Positions 35,036 to 47,825 are shown, counted from the stretch's first letter. The stretch is 64,000 bases of DNA from Multifurca ochricompacta (GCA_022496185.1 WTXG01000017.1:248001-312000), one strand, 5' to 3'. Notes: a model not told the origin generated them from the sequence alone. Made by a program: numbers and translations.

Positions 35036-37629
35036 ATGGCGGAATCACAGGCGACTCGTCCATCAAAGCGCATCAAGCTAGAATCTCTCTCGCCAAAGGT
35101 TGAAAATGAAGAGCCCACCCTTGAACCAGAGGCAGAAGTTGACGTAGACGTTGACGAGGATCATTGTACTATATGCTTACAATCCATCGTTGACCGCACG
35201 GTCATTCCAACGTGCTCACACGAATTCTGCTTTGAATGTCTGATGGTCTGGTCCGGTACGTACTCAAATTGAATTATTTTTTTTTTTGGAGTTATGAGAC
35301 CTTTTTTGTTCATCTGCTCGTGGTAGAACAATCTAGACGATGTCCGCTCTGTGCTCAAAATATAGGCGACTACCTGATCCATCGCATTCGCTCTACCTTT
35401 GATTACCAGAAGCATTTTCTTCCTCCCCTCCGTACGTCACCTCGTCCTCTCACTCGCATCAATGGAGCGCGTATTGCTCCTGTACACAGACGTCGCGAGC
35501 GTACGTGGGGACCACGCGACCGTGCTGCTCAGGATGAGGCCGATGCACTCGAGCGCGCAGTCAGTCGACGTAGATGGATATACCAGCATAATCTTACGCG
35601 AAAGTGAGTGTAAGGCTTGCTCTATGCGCCGAGTTGGAGTTTAAATGGAACTTCAGCACGTCGCCTCAAATAAATACACGCGTTATCGCCCTTACCCCAC
35701 CCCTACACAGTTCGCGGCGTCTCAAGACCTCATTAGTCGAATGACGGTCTTTTTACGGCGCGAGTTCCTCGTATGGCCGAACGCTGACGTAGAGGTGCGT
35801 TCTCTCCCCCCTTCCTTCACTGTCTGTCTGCCCTGACACAGAACGTGTAGTTCTTGGTGACTTTTGTGATCTCTCTCATGAAATCAATAGACATTCGCTC
35901 TGAGAGTGCCATTAAGCTACTCGCCGAGTTTCTTGACATGGATACGCCGTATGTGCCCGGAGAACGGCACGTTAATGCGGAGCATTTTGCGCATGGTCCG
36001 TTCACTTTAGCCTATCCTATACCCCCCCCCCCCCTTTTTTTTTTTTTCGTTTCACCCATTGGCCCTTCTAGAAATATACTGTTACCTACGCTCACCATAC
36101 AAAGCTCTCAGTGTATATGATTCAGTCGTCCAGGTGCGCCTGGCAGTTGTAGGGTTTGGGCATATATGGACTAACTCGCTATAACCGACCGTAGTATGAT
36201 ACCCCACCAGGTATACCCTCGCCAACCTCATACGAGCGCGCGCGTCGCTGGGAATCTGGGCCGTTCCAATCTCAATCTCAATCGCCCGATCACCGGCGAT
36301 CGCGTTCCTACTCACATTCTCCTCCTTCAAGAAGAGAAAGGAATGCGCGACGCGAGCGCAGTCCCCACTCACGCGCAGTCCCACAGGAACGCCATACGTC
36401 TGTATTAGTTAACCCGGAGAACCTAGCCGAGGACCAGTGTTCCTGTCGCAGCGTTCAATCTGGTTGGAAGGACAAGGATGGTTGTCACGCACAGCGAATC
36501 TGCTCGTCCTTACCGACGCATAACAAGGACAAAGGAAAGCAACGAGCTTCATCATATTCACGCTGCCCAAAACACGAATCTGGTCATCAGGGCAGCTCAG
36601 TAATCGTGCCCCATGATCGAACACAAACTTCCGAACTTTCAAACACTCCGACAGGCTTTTCGCGCTCCCCGAGCCCTGATAGTGGCGCTGAGAAAAGTAC
36701 CATCCCCCCAGGTGTGCCCCACGAGGAACCAAGCCTTCTATTACGAAGCTCTCATGAGAATAATGTAGAGAGATCTTATGTCGTCTCACCCTCGTTTCGC
36801 GATGGAAGTCCGAGCGCTGCATGCGTTACTGGCACGGCAGACGATGCACCCTCACTGTTCGAAGGATCCCAGTCATTAAATGAGGCTCACAATACTTCCG
36901 ATTCTTCAAGTAGAAGATTGGAGTTGTCTGACCCGGTAATTAATGAAGGTCGTACCCGCTCCAACCCCTTGCGGCAGCCCCGATATCGTAACCAACGCGA
37001 CTCGATCATTGCTTACCTTCGGACTCGCCCTTCTCCAACAACACCTAGGCCCTTATCTTCCACCCGACCCCAACCGACACCTGTGCCAAGTTTACTATCG
37101 CGCATAACGGACGAGACGGTTGTGGGGCTCGGGACGACCCCAGACGGTGACATCCCCATTACCATTACGACAAATCAGGAAGGAGGAGGCGACATGCGCA
37201 CCGTAGGCCAGCGAGCCGAGCGGAGTTCACGTCCCTCTGCCAACGACGATCTTTCTGTGAGGAAAGATACAGCAACGACGAGGGTCGAACATTCTGGTAC
37301 GTTGCGTTCGGCCATCTGCCCTCGCGACGCGAGCGCTAACGTCAATTGTTCAATGAATGCCATCTAGAGCCAAGTGAGGCGCTGCTACGGTCCAGTCGCG
37401 CGCAATTGCTCGACAGGCTTAATTCCGAAAAGACGGCCGCTGCTGAAGCGCAATTACGCATGCAGGCACGCCTCCGCACGCGCCTTGCCGCTGAGCGCCG
37501 GCTTGCGCATATTGAAGTGCGAGTGAGCGTGCGTTCAGGGCACAGTCCATAGATAATAATGAAACTGCCTTTTTTTAAATTTCCCCTCCCCCCCCCCCCT
37601 TATTTTTTTCTTTTCATTAGCTCGAGTAA
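35036..37629 (+). CDS. Topors-like RING-finger E3 ubiquitin ligase
   Basis: About 700 aa, nuclear E3 ligase related to human TOPORS by architecture: N-terminal RING, then a conserved Arg-rich helical region, then a long RS/Ser-Pro-rich tail. Exons: 35036-35255, 35327-35603, 35657-35794, 35851-35995, 36072-36133, 36195-37296, 37368-37522 and 37621-37629. The RING spans the first intron and has all eight ligands in C3HC4 order (CTIC, CSHEFCFEC, CPLC). It is preceded by an acidic stretch (VDVDVDEDH). After it come RRRWIYQHNL and HVASNKYTRYRPYPTPTQFA. The C-terminus is an Arg/Ala/Glu helix (LRTRLAAERRLAHIEV). The exon 2-3 joint is off by one base: canonical splicing gives AA then CAC, whereas the conserved AKHVA-type reading needs one more G at the acceptor. 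Either a one-base deletion or a sequence error is likely at 35656. Confidence 0.8.
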
Positions 37630-38567
37630 CGCCATCCCTAGACCCTGGAAGACTCCGGCCTTGAGGCAGTCCTCATGGCTGGCCCCGTTCCATTGTAGAG
37701 AAGGGTAGTTGGGCCAAGGGTTAGCAACGGAAGGAAAAAGGAAGAAGGGAAGACCTGTCATACCTTTACAAAGTATACATACAACAATCATATCAGATAG
37801 AACGTTCAGACCGCAGCGGACAACTGAATAAAACTGGGGCGTATTTCGGGTGTACCCAAATGGAGTCAATTGCTTCGGCCGCTCAGGGGGCGGGGGGGAG
37901 GGGGGGTGAGGATAGGGGGTGCACGGTAGCTATGTACGGGGCGCGCAAAAAAAGTAAAATCAAGGGGGCCCAACGAGGTGGAGGAATCGGTCGGTGTCGA
38001 CAGCGATACAAAAGGAGTCAGGTAGTTATAGGAACCACGTACAATACTTAAATTAATGAAGGAGTATAGGTACCGTGTGAGAGCTAGTTAATACCCCAAA
38101 CAGCAGAGCGCGCGTCTCCTCAGCGAGGAGCGAGATAGACACATAAAGATTAAGTAGTTGTACCGATAAGGATAAGGATAAGGAGAGAAAAAAGCAAGCG
38201 AGCGGTGTGTGCGTGTGTATGTGTGTGTGTATATGTCCGTGTGAGTGTGTCTTTAAAAATCTTGGAAAAAAAGAGCGCGGGATTAAATCTCATAACATGT
38301 TGCGATATTGCGATATATATGTTTTTTTTTTGCAGGATAGCCCGCCCGAAGACGCAAAGCAGAGAATGTGTGTGTGTGTGTGTGTGACAGTGAGTTTGAA
38401 GATAGCGCGGCGCCGACGTCAGAATCAGATGGGGAAAAGAGGAAATAAATTTCTTTTTTCCCTTTTTTTTAAAATTTAATAAAAAGAAAAAGAAATTCCT
38501 CTTTTTTTCTTTCAAAAAAAAAAAATTCGTCGAGTCGATAAATGAGATCGTAAAAAAAAAGGGGGCG
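37630..38567. other. Spacer between convergent genes
   Basis: Simple-sequence-rich: C and T runs (37586-37610), a G-rich tract (37887-37906), TG repeats at 38204-38250 and 38367-38386, and A/T homopolymers. Likely 3' UTRs of the RING and homeobox genes. Confidence 0.6.
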
Positions 38568-40225
38568 TCAAACATGGGGGGTATTGGCGCGCAGAGGTGT
38601 TGATCGATCCGTGCCCTGGCTGCTGCAACGGCGCTCACTAGCCGCTTCGCGTACTGGATCGAATCGTCTCGTGCGGGGAAGCGCAGTAGGCGGACTCGTA
38701 CCATGTGGATGAGGTGGTGGTAGTGGTAGTGGTGGTGGTGGTGGTGGTCCAGAAATGTCGCCAGAAAACAGCGCCCTTCGTTCCGATAGCCGTTGAGGGG
38801 AGCGCGAGCGCGAGCGCACCGGATCTCGTGGCGACGAATAGGGTGATGTGTAGAGTTGCCCCACACGTGGTGACTCAGGCACGTGCAACGGTGCAATATG
38901 CAAACGCGCGAGATCTCGGGCAGATTCTGAGCGGTGGTGAGGCACAAGGAACGAACTAGGAGTATTGTGTGCGCATGCTCGTACTTGTGGGTGCGATTCA
39001 GAAGAAGCAAAGGGCACTTCTTGACGAGCCTGAGTCTGAGCCTGAGCCTGAGTCTGAGTCTGAGTCTGAGTCTGAGGAGGTTCGCCAGGAAGGGGTGAAG
39101 AGGCGGCTAGGCGACGGCGGCGGCCAGGTGGAGGGAATCGGCCCTGACCAAATTGAGAGGCGCCGCTGCTGCCAACTTCTGGCACCACTGTAGCAGCGGA
39201 GGAAGGGAGGGTTGAATGATGTGAAATCCCGTGGGGGTGGCAGCGGTGGTGCCAACTGGTGAAAGTTCGAAGAGGGTGGCAACTTGGGAACATGGCTAGT
39301 AGGCACTGGCACTGGTTGCGGCATGAGCGGAAGCGAAAATCGTGGAGCCAAGGTGGAGCTTGTTCCAGGGACGCCGGGGCCAGATAGATGATGACTGCTG
39401 CCATGTCCGCCTGGACGAGGCTTGTACCTGAAACCGATACCCCAAGGAAGTCATCTGGCGAAGAATGCTCCCGATTCATTTCGAACGGATTCAAAGGAGT
39501 GAAAGGTGCTGCATGGAAAGGGGACCGTCCTTCGGCGGAGGGTAAACTCGAAGGTCCTGCCGTGGAAGGCGCCAAGTCGGGCGCGGGCGCGTTAGTGAAC
39601 GCGCCATACTGAGGCGGACGCGCGAGCGGGGTTGAACTTTGATTGAGCGGACGCCGAGCTTTCTGACGTTGGTTCTGTCAGAAGGGGGAAACGTCATCAG
39701 GTGAAACGTTTCCGGCGTGTACAAAAAGTACGCTATGACTATGACTTGCCTGAACCAGACCTAAAGATTGACAGGTCAGCGTAATGGGACGCGGGGATGG
39801 GGGGGGGGAGGGGTAAAATCTTGAGTGATTCAGACGCACCTGAACTTTTCGAGCGCTCAGCCCAATCGACCGGCCAACTTCCTCACGCATGGCAGTTGTA
39901 GGAAACGAGACTAGGCAATACGCAATTAAGTCAAAGTGCCACCCCAATCGGAGGTACTTACCTGGGCGAGGAGAGCATGGAGCACTGTGGATTGATGAGG
40001 CGTCGTGAGTGTGCGTGTTCTCTTCTTCTTCGCAGGCACTGATAGTACTGGGAGAGGTGTGGTATCTCTGCGCTTCTCTCCCACTTGCCGGCTATTTTCG
40101 GCGCCCGATGCGCCGCTCGGTCCCGCATCCATCTCGGTGTCAGCTACGTTCCCGTCGCCGTGTGAGGAAGCGTTTGACGGACTTGAGCGAGGTTGCAAAT
40201 CCTCATCCGAATGTCTGCGTTTCAT
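38568..40225 (-). CDS. Homeobox transcription factor
   Basis: Nuclear DNA-binding protein. Exon 1 (39958-40225, ATG at 40225) encodes an acidic/Ser-rich N-terminus and homeodomain helix 1 (AKKKRTRTLTTPHQSTVL). Exon 2 (39840-39910) adds SFPTTAMREEVGRSIGLSAR, then KVQ. An 11-nt micro-exon (39750-39760) reads V-W-F plus two bases and is followed by GCAAGT, a GC donor. Exon 4 begins at 39674 with NQRQKARRPLNQ and runs into a Pro/Gln/Ser-rich tail. The recognition helix is therefore KVQVWFxNQRQK. As written the micro-exon is one base short (TTCAG where TTCCAG would encode F-Q), so the frame breaks inside the recognition helix. The tail includes a TQTQ/AQAQ run from a hexanucleotide array (39027-39077) and a poly-Pro run; its exact frame around 39190-39430 is uncertain. 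Confidence 0.75.
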
Positions 40226-43200
40226 ACTGTGGAAGGATTCCAGAGTAGAATGACTGAGAAGGCGGTTTCACGATCAGGTGAACGGACGAAAGGGGGGGCG
40301 GAGGGGGGGAGGGTCGAGCGATACAATTCGGAGCTCTTGAAATGGAGGGATATTGAGAGAAGGAAGGGCAAGGTGAGGGGTAGATATGGATATGTGTGGA
40401 AATGTGGAAAAAGCTCTGCTGTTAGGGATCGTGATTAGGACCAATGCCAGTCCTGCTTCGAAGGAGTGAAATGATTACGCGCAATTAAGGTTGGTCGTAG
40501 CGGGCAGGGGACGACGCATCCAAGTTGGATGGCCACGCGAAAGGAAAATACAGCGGACGTGAGGAGTCGTGGGCCACCCTCGCCCCGGATGGGGTACTTT
40601 ACGGGAACGGAAAAGGTGGAAAGCGAGGGTGGATAAGAAAGCAAAAAAAATGAAGTGAGGCGCTGAAAACCAACTGGCCGGATAATCGATTCTCACATAG
40701 GTTTCAATTTTGGAGACGACACACGACGACAATATCCCGAGAATTACGATCGAGTACATGGAGTGGCGCACCGTGCCAATGACCGAAACGGGAGAGCGAA
40801 ACCATAGTATCACTCCGTGTTGATAGGCCAGCCGGAAATGTTCGATGATATCACGAGTTGCCAACGACGCTCGTCACTAGCAGGGAGGTTCTCTCTTTCC
40901 AATAGGCGTGTGACATCTTTTGTGTGATGTTATCACTGTCCTTGTCGTAAGATATGCAAGCAGGTCGGCGCAGCATCTAAAATGTGGGGGTTATAGCAAC
41001 CGAATCAAGGAGCATCGATCAAGACAGGTCCTTCAAGATACACTAAAACGGTTCTTAGCGCTTGGTGGCGGTGCAGCCGTTGTCAGACAGATAATGTCTG
41101 ACTTAGCTCTTGATTGGATGCAGTCAGAGGTCAATCCCTGAGGATAAACCTCTACCCAGATGAGACTCTGTAGTGACGCTTTGCCTCTGCTGCGGGAAAG
41201 TGATCACATTTGATAAACTCGGCTGGCTATGGGCCTTTCTTTCCCGAAACTAGGTTTAGTTAGCACGATCCTAACGCACAACTGCTTTTGCGAAACCATG
41301 CGCAACGCATCCCCGTGTGATCCTGACCAGTCGTCACCAGATGGGGTCATGTTGCCGAAAGCGCGTCTTGTCGCGAGTTTGGGTAAGAACAATAATCGTG
41401 GGGGTCCCCGCCGGATGAGTGAGCAACAAGCCCTTGCCGAACTCCGAGACCTTGGTAATTCATTCTATCACGGCGGCCGCCTTCCAGATCCGCGTGTGTG
41501 CATTCGACAAGACAGACTAATGGTTCACGTTCGGTGAGTCGGTGAGGAGGGGACAAACTTCCTGTTCCCGACTCATATCATATGCCACATGCCCGGCGTG
41601 GAGGGCTCCTCCCCTCCTTTCCCAAACTTATTAACACTCAGTTGACGCGCCTCGCCTTTTTGAGAGTGACGGTGACGATCGTTCGGATTATACTTGTGGT
41701 AATAGTGAGCCAGCGCTCCGAGATGCCTCGCCGCATGAAAAAAGTTGAGCGATCCCTACACTAGTAAGAAGTTTCTCCATCCAACCCACTGATAGTGTAT
41801 CATGACCCCAACGCCGCAATCTCTTCATTGACATTTAAAAGCCGCACAGAAGTCTTCCTTTTCTATACAAACTTAGCACCTCCTGTGTTAATTAACAAGG
41901 TTTTAAAGACCCCGTAGCCGCCTCTTAATAAATGAAAGAAATGAAAAGATCCGTTAACCCGTGAAACAGCTATGCCTTAACGGCGTGGAAAGCTATCTTG
42001 AGATAGCAACCGGGGAACCCCAACTACCGGGGCGTCCATCAGTTGTCAGCATGTCGTTATACGATTTGGCCTATTGGCCGCCGCCGCATTGGTGAGAGGG
42101 AATTTAAGACATTTGGGAGCACTTCCGGGTAGCAGCACCTGCGTGGTACTAACCCCTCCAAAAAAACGCATTGCTACCACGTGTGTAGGTTAATGGCAGG
42201 GCGCTTCTGCAAATATGATTGGTCTGGATCAACCTAGAACACATACCATGGATTACGACTCAGGGGAAGCATCGGACGTATTTCTGCGCCTGGCTAAATG
42301 GGGCACCCGCTCAGGGCTTCAAGAATCAGGGAGGTTGGTTTTAAACGATTGCGATGTGTTGTTCCGATTGAGGGTGCACTCTTTGAGCCCAGCTAACGCC
42401 GAGATCGGTGTTGCAAGGAAGGGCAGGAACAGGACCGCTGCACACCCCTTTTTCAATCCTCGAACATGTCTGCAGAACAGGGGCGCGTAGAGTAGACTTC
42501 AGCTAGAACCCATTCTATCCTATAGCGGAGGAAGAAATGAGGCTACAGGGGCATTAACTGGGGAACCCACTCCTGCGTTCTTTAGGGTGTAACACGTGCT
42601 TTGCACGAACAGGCAGCACCGCGAAAGAACAGATGTAATATGGTGCGCAGAACCCAAATTTTCAAAACGTCAAGACTAGCCATCTTGGTGTGTACAAATG
42701 GTCGAGAGTGCACGTGAAGCATGCATGGGTATTTAGCAAGCTGACGGGAATCACCCAGAAACCTCGGGGTTGGAAACATTGGCGGAAAACAATAAGCAAG
42801 AAGTTGAGTCACTTTCTTCAGACGGTTACCGTGGCGGTGGTATTGCAGGACACTCATTAAGAATGGAACTTAGACTGAGAGCATGAGATAGTTTTAATCA
42901 CGATGCTCCGGGATGCCCAGGTCATGATAGTCTAAGCAGGAACAAGTCCGGTGATGTCCAAAATGACTGATGATGGGTCTGTGTCAAGTAAATGTAAAAG
43001 ACATGGACTTGGGGCATGGATACCGAACAGGTGCCGTAAAAATGAGAGAAAAAAGAATGGCCGAGGCAACCATTTCGTAATTGGGAAATTTGCCCTGGAG
43101 TTATGGCGGTTGTCGCACTCACCACAGCGGATACTTCTATCGCGAGGAAATTCGTGTCGTTGTGGGGATAGCGTGGGGTTCGTGCAAGTCAAATAAGTCT

Positions 43201-43956
43201 TCATTTGGGATGTTCATTTCGTCAAAGCACCGCGTTGTGCGTCCGTTGAACCAAGGCGTGCCGGGAATGGCCTAACACGACAGCCCGACGAAGGTGGTCC
43301 CACAATTATAAACCACACTGGTATCAGACGATGAGGCGGATAGCGCGGCGACGAACCGAGTGGGCGAGTGTATAAGGATATCTGACACTATGGCGCAGCA
43401 GTTCCCTTGGCAATGTCTAAGGTTAAAGGACAGATGACGGGTCATCTGGCCGTTGATTACTATACGGGTGTAATGTAAGCCCTGGCGCACCGCGCACCAT
43501 TACATTACTACCTTTACTAGTTCATTGGCTCGGTTCCGAGTGAGTGATGATCAGGGCGATACCCAAGAAGTTAGATATCTTATCATCAACATCATCAAGT
43601 AGGTAACCGAGAAGACCGAGACCGACCCTCCAACTTGTCACGTGATACTGGACCAACAATTGAACCTTGACTGTAGGTTAGGGTTAGGATTAGATTAACC
43701 TTGGACTTGACTTGGACTTGACTTGAATGAAAACGCAACCACAACACTCCCACTCGTACTGTAATATTCATATTTTATAACTCATAATTTCGGAATAATT
43801 ATATAACGATAACAGACATAGGATGAATGATGCTGACACTTCAGCCAACCGTGTCGGGCCTAACTCTCTGGTCTGACTCTTGTCTTGCCATCCTTGAAAA
43901 CACTCAAGGAGCTAAACGCTAAAAAGAAGAGCAGTCCTTTGCTTGAACCTACCCAG
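40226..43956. other. 3.7-kb gene-poor stretch
   Basis: No frame with recognisable motifs. A hydrophobic minus-strand frame at 40475-40864 lacks an ATG, and a plus-strand frame at 41229-41537 (102 codons with ATG) has no known motif. A duplex TTAGGG-like motif occurs at 43676-43690, next to a GACTTGACTTG repeat at 43701-43725. The 5' end of the bromodomain gene may begin around 43823. Confidence 0.45.
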
Positions 43957-45998
43957 TGAAGAAAGTCCCCCGTCCTGTAAAACTCAAGCCGCTGAAAGAG
44001 GTACTGACGTCGTTGGTTTCCAAAATAAAGAAGTGAGCAGACCTTGAAGCACTTTCTTCCAACATTCCTCTCATTTCTATCAGGAAAGATGATTATGCCT
44101 TCTTTCTTGAACCTGTGGACCCGGAAAAAGTACCGGGGTACTCGGGCGTCATTAAACAACCAATGGATTTTGGAACAATGACAGACAAAGTAGCCAAGTC
44201 GAAGTACAAGTCTTTGGATGAATTTGCCGTACGATTCATCCCTTACCTCCCCCCTCTTAGTCTCTCGGTAACACGTTACCTAGGACGATTTTCACCTTGT
44301 TATTTCAAATGCGAAAACGTTCAACCTTCCAGGGACTATATATCACACGGAAGCCGAGAGGATTGAAGCATGGGCATCTGATCACATAGCCAAAGCGGCT
44401 TCATATGTCATCGAATACGAGACCGATTGGAACATTGAAATTGAGCGTGATGACGACGTCAATGTCGACGCTGATGAAGACGGCGCAGCAGAAGGAGCAA
44501 GCGCGGGTTTCGAAACCCCGGCTCGTCGCTCACCGTCTGTAGCTTCTGCCTCAGTTCCACCCCCGAATCGAAGAGGGAAGAATGCCGCGAAGAAAGCAGG
44601 TGTTTCTGAGACCCTCGAACCAGATGGGCATCTTCCCGGATACAAGGATGGGGTGGGGTTTTCCCACCTGGGTCGGATTGGGCAGAGGTCATGTTGGCGT
44701 TGAAATTCAAGGGTAAATTTGGCTTCTCAAAGTGCCTCATGACCTTATCTTTTTGTAAGGTAAGCGATATCGTTCAAAGAAAGAACGACTGCGTATGGAA
44801 AAGGGCGGGCCCCCATATGCAGCTGACGGGAGTCTAGACTATGCTGAGAGTAAGTTCAAACTTATCACGTTATCTCAGATGTACTGAGTTCGGCGGCGGC
44901 GCAGTGGAAGACCCATTCAGCGTGCTTTCTGCCCTTGTTCCCGAACCACCATGTGCCCCCCTTCTCACCCCCATCTTCCCTCCACCTGCACTGGATTCTT
45001 CGCAAATAAGCCTTCCCTTACCGATCAATGTCCCTCCACCAGAAGACTCACCAGAGTCCCCAGCCCCTATTGCGCTGTCAACAGGGGGAAGTAAGTCGAA
45101 GTATCGCCATTGGAGCGTCACCCGCGTAGCCCCTCAGCGAGGAAAGGCGAAAGAGACGGCTGAAGAACGACCCCTGGCGCCTGAATGGCGCAAACCGCGA
45201 CCGCTGCACACAACTGACTTCGGATTATTTCCAGCGCTTGCAACTAATTTATTGCCAGGAGGTACAGTTGAGGTTTTGGGGACGCAGGAGCAACTGTTTG
45301 AGGCGCTTCGCACGAGTCTGGAGAACGCCGCTCGCTCAGAAGACCCCGATGACATGACGACAGTCGCCCAAAGCTGGTTGCGGGAGGTTGTGTACGGGGG
45401 CGTTGACGGGCTTGCTTACATGCGTAGCGTCGCGGAGTTTATCTCACCACCTCTTGACATGCGCTCCGCCCCCAGTGGCCAAAATCAATGTTTTAATTCC
45501 GCGCTTGCGGAGTACGTCGATTCCGTTCTCATAGATGAACTTACAGAGCGCCGGCATCGAGAGATTGAAGCCGCAATAACGCAGCTTGAAGTTCCAGGCA
45601 AGAACATACTCGAGACCATCCCCGTCCCAAAGCCCCCGCCTGTCCTCCCAACGCCCCTTGACCTTGGCTCACTCATTTTAACTCCCAACGAACTTTTCGA
45701 TGCCGAGAAGGTATGGGTAGGTGCTGGAGCGAGTGAAGGTCCTACCGTGCTTTCGCGTGCGTTGGACCACGCTGCACATCTCCTTGACCGGCTCCATGCC
45801 AAACGCACTGAAGCAAAGGGAACGGAAATGGATGTGAAGTCCGAGGAGAGCGGCGAAAAGGAGCAAGACTTGGAAAAGGAGCTCCGCATGAACCTCATAG
45901 CTCTGGCGAAGCGTGCACCACTTGACCAGATCGCCAAAATCCCCCCAGAGCTTGTTCCCTCTCACCTTCGACATGTCGTCCCAATCGTCGGGTCTTAA
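43957..45998 (+). CDS. BRD7/BRD9-like bromodomain protein
   Basis: Nuclear acetyl-lysine reader, probably a SWI/SNF-type remodeller subunit by analogy with BRD7/BRD9. Exons: 43957-44032, 44084-44228, 44284-44712, 44760-44849 and 44905-45998; the first coding exon and start are not resolved (an ATG at 43823 is possible). The bromodomain reads KKKDDYAFFLEPVDPEKVPG, then YSGVIKQPMDFGTMTDKV, DDFHLVISNAKTFNLPGT and YHTEAERIEAWA; the acetyl-lysine-binding Asn is in ISNAKTFN. After it follow KFKGKRYRSKKERLRMEKGG and MEDPFSVLSALVPEP, both typical of this subfamily. The C-terminus is helical and charged. In exon 44284-44712 the frame shifts by one base at the GGGG run near 44655 (one more G would restore PPGSDWAEVM). 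The acceptor at 44904, not the nearer AG at 44877, keeps the frame. Confidence 0.8.
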
Positions 45999-46756
45999 AG
46001 CATTCTGAATGGTGACGCATATCCCGGGATCAGTATATGGGCGCTGCATTATGCAACCTTCAATTCACCTGCGTGATTTGAGGAGATTGGGCGGTGTGAA
46101 ATAGAAGGAATGTTTGTTGCGTCGGAGGAGCTCGGCGCTTATGGCGTAGCATCAGATTGCGGGTCGTGCTCGACCGTAGTGATATACGTAGCGGGCTGTG
46201 TTCGTGTTGCCACAATTAAATTCAAAGTCGTTAACGCGTTTTACACCCTTTCTTTGTGCCCAACGACCTCCTTACATTCTTACAACCCACGCGAGCTACC
46301 TTTAAACCGCTGCGCGAACGAACAAACTTATGAAAGAACATGACTGCGACTGGCGACAATGGAGGTCCATAAATTATGGAACTCTCTCTATGTAACTTAA
46401 ACTTCATAACGGCTTATTTCAACGAGTTCCCCCTTCACACCAATTATGGTGGTCTCCACTTAACTCGAAACTCCGTTGGCACACGGTAGCTACGACCGCT
46501 CTTAAATTTAGATACTGCATGCAGGATAGAAATTGAATAAAGTCATGATGCGTATAAGTACAAATTCATGGCAATATAAATAAGCCTTTCCAGAACGCTG
46601 TAGGGTATCTAGGGGAATCTAGTCTAGTCATATTGGGTGTGTATACAAAGTCTGTGTGAAATGAGCAAGTAGTATGTATGCATCCAGAATCAATTTTAAA
46701 GTGACATCAATGTATAAATGAATGAACGAATGAATGAATGAGTGAATGAGTGTGAA
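45999..46756. other. Spacer between convergent genes
   Basis: About 760 bp, probably 3' UTRs. A tetranucleotide array based on AATG lies at 46716-46752. No gene. Confidence 0.6.
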
Positions 46757-47581
46757 TTAACTGGCGACCGTGCTGTGGGGTTTCTTTTTAGATGGAGAAT
46801 GGGGTATGAGGTGAAGCAGAGGCAGCACGGCGAACAGCGTAATGAACGTAAGGGTGATTTTCACAGAGTTCGACTCTTCGAGCCAAACGTATAGGAGGAT
46901 CTGTGTGATCAAGGAAATAGTTCCCGCAATGAGGGAGAACAACCCTGTAGTTTTACGGTGTGAGAAGGAGGAGGAGGGGGGTTCTCAATACGCTTGGAGT
47001 TGTAAGATGCAAGATGTAGGACCACTCACAATGCCACATGACCCAAACCCACGAGCACTTGGCACCGTACGTCTGTAACAAGTCTAAGGTGCCACTATCG
47101 AAAACCCCTTGTTGGATCGGATCGGATCTCCGAGAGGCGCGTACGGGGAGCTCTCCGAACTCGTCCGTCAGGATGAGCCCACTGACTGCCGCGCTGAGGC
47201 AGAAGAAGAGTGCGCTGTAAGTGAATATCAAAAGCGCGGATCTTGCAGAATTCCCGACGTCCTTATGATAATGTGAGTCGTCCTTGACGAAGGATAGCAG
47301 GTGAACCTCGACTCCCGCAAATAGCCCTGCCTGTTACGAATGCCGATTCGTAAGATATGTGATACGTGACGGGATAAAGTGTGTGAGAGAAAGTACGCGT
47401 ACCACAATAGTTGAACTTTGGTAAGTTGCCAGCCAACTGTCATTCAATGACTTGACGGTGGATGGGAGCTCGTCTGTAAAAAACAAAGTGCAAAAAAAAA
47501 AGGAAGAAACACGGTCAATGTGGGGCAAGATCATGTGTGGGGGGCTCGGAACTTACAAGCAATGTTAGTTCTACGATACAT
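46757..47581 (-). CDS. Small integral membrane protein, unknown
   Basis: 194-aa protein from four minus-strand exons (47557-47581, 47403-47473, 47030-47330, 46757-46944), with all junctions in frame and GT-AG. ATG at 47581. Residues after the short N-terminus read ELPSTVKSLNDSWLATYQSS, followed by three hydrophobic segments: LLIFTYSALFFCLSAAVSGL, FSLIAGTISLITQILLYVWL and ITLTFITLFAVLPLLHLI. The loop between TM1 and TM2 holds SRRSDPIQQGVFDSGTLDLL. The C-terminal tail is short and basic. I recognise no named family; the layout resembles hypothetical membrane proteins common in Agaricomycetes. The good splice structure makes it a real gene. Confidence 0.75.
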
Positions 47582-47825
47582 AATGAATAGGATATGCTTT
47601 AGACTTTATGATTTGAGGTCGAATGCGTTGATGAGCCCTTCGTTCGCCTAGGGTTGCACTACTTATACTTCGCAAGCTAAGCTCGAGGATACAACGTGTG
47701 GCAGTTTCTTCATTGCACTGCCGATACTTGAGAAACAAGATCGAGAGAGACCGACCGCGTCACCACCTGTTTGAGGGGACATGAAGACGGCATGCTAGAG
47801 ATGGGACCAAGAAAGAGCCCACGTT

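Noticed and set aside
37887..37906. G-rich tract as a functional G-quadruplex element
   Set aside because: Comparable G or C runs are frequent in the spacers of this window; nothing ties this one to a function.
40475..40864. 130-codon hydrophobic minus-strand frame
   Set aside because: It begins at TTG, not ATG, its TM-like part is a T-rich stretch, and no exon could be attached.
41229..41537. 102-codon plus-strand frame with ATG
   Set aside because: No recognisable family, no neighbouring exon and no leader-like pyrimidine tract; left unannotated.
43676..43690. Interstitial telomere repeat (TTAGGG-like)
   Set aside because: Only about two units, expected by chance or as a trivial remnant; no array.
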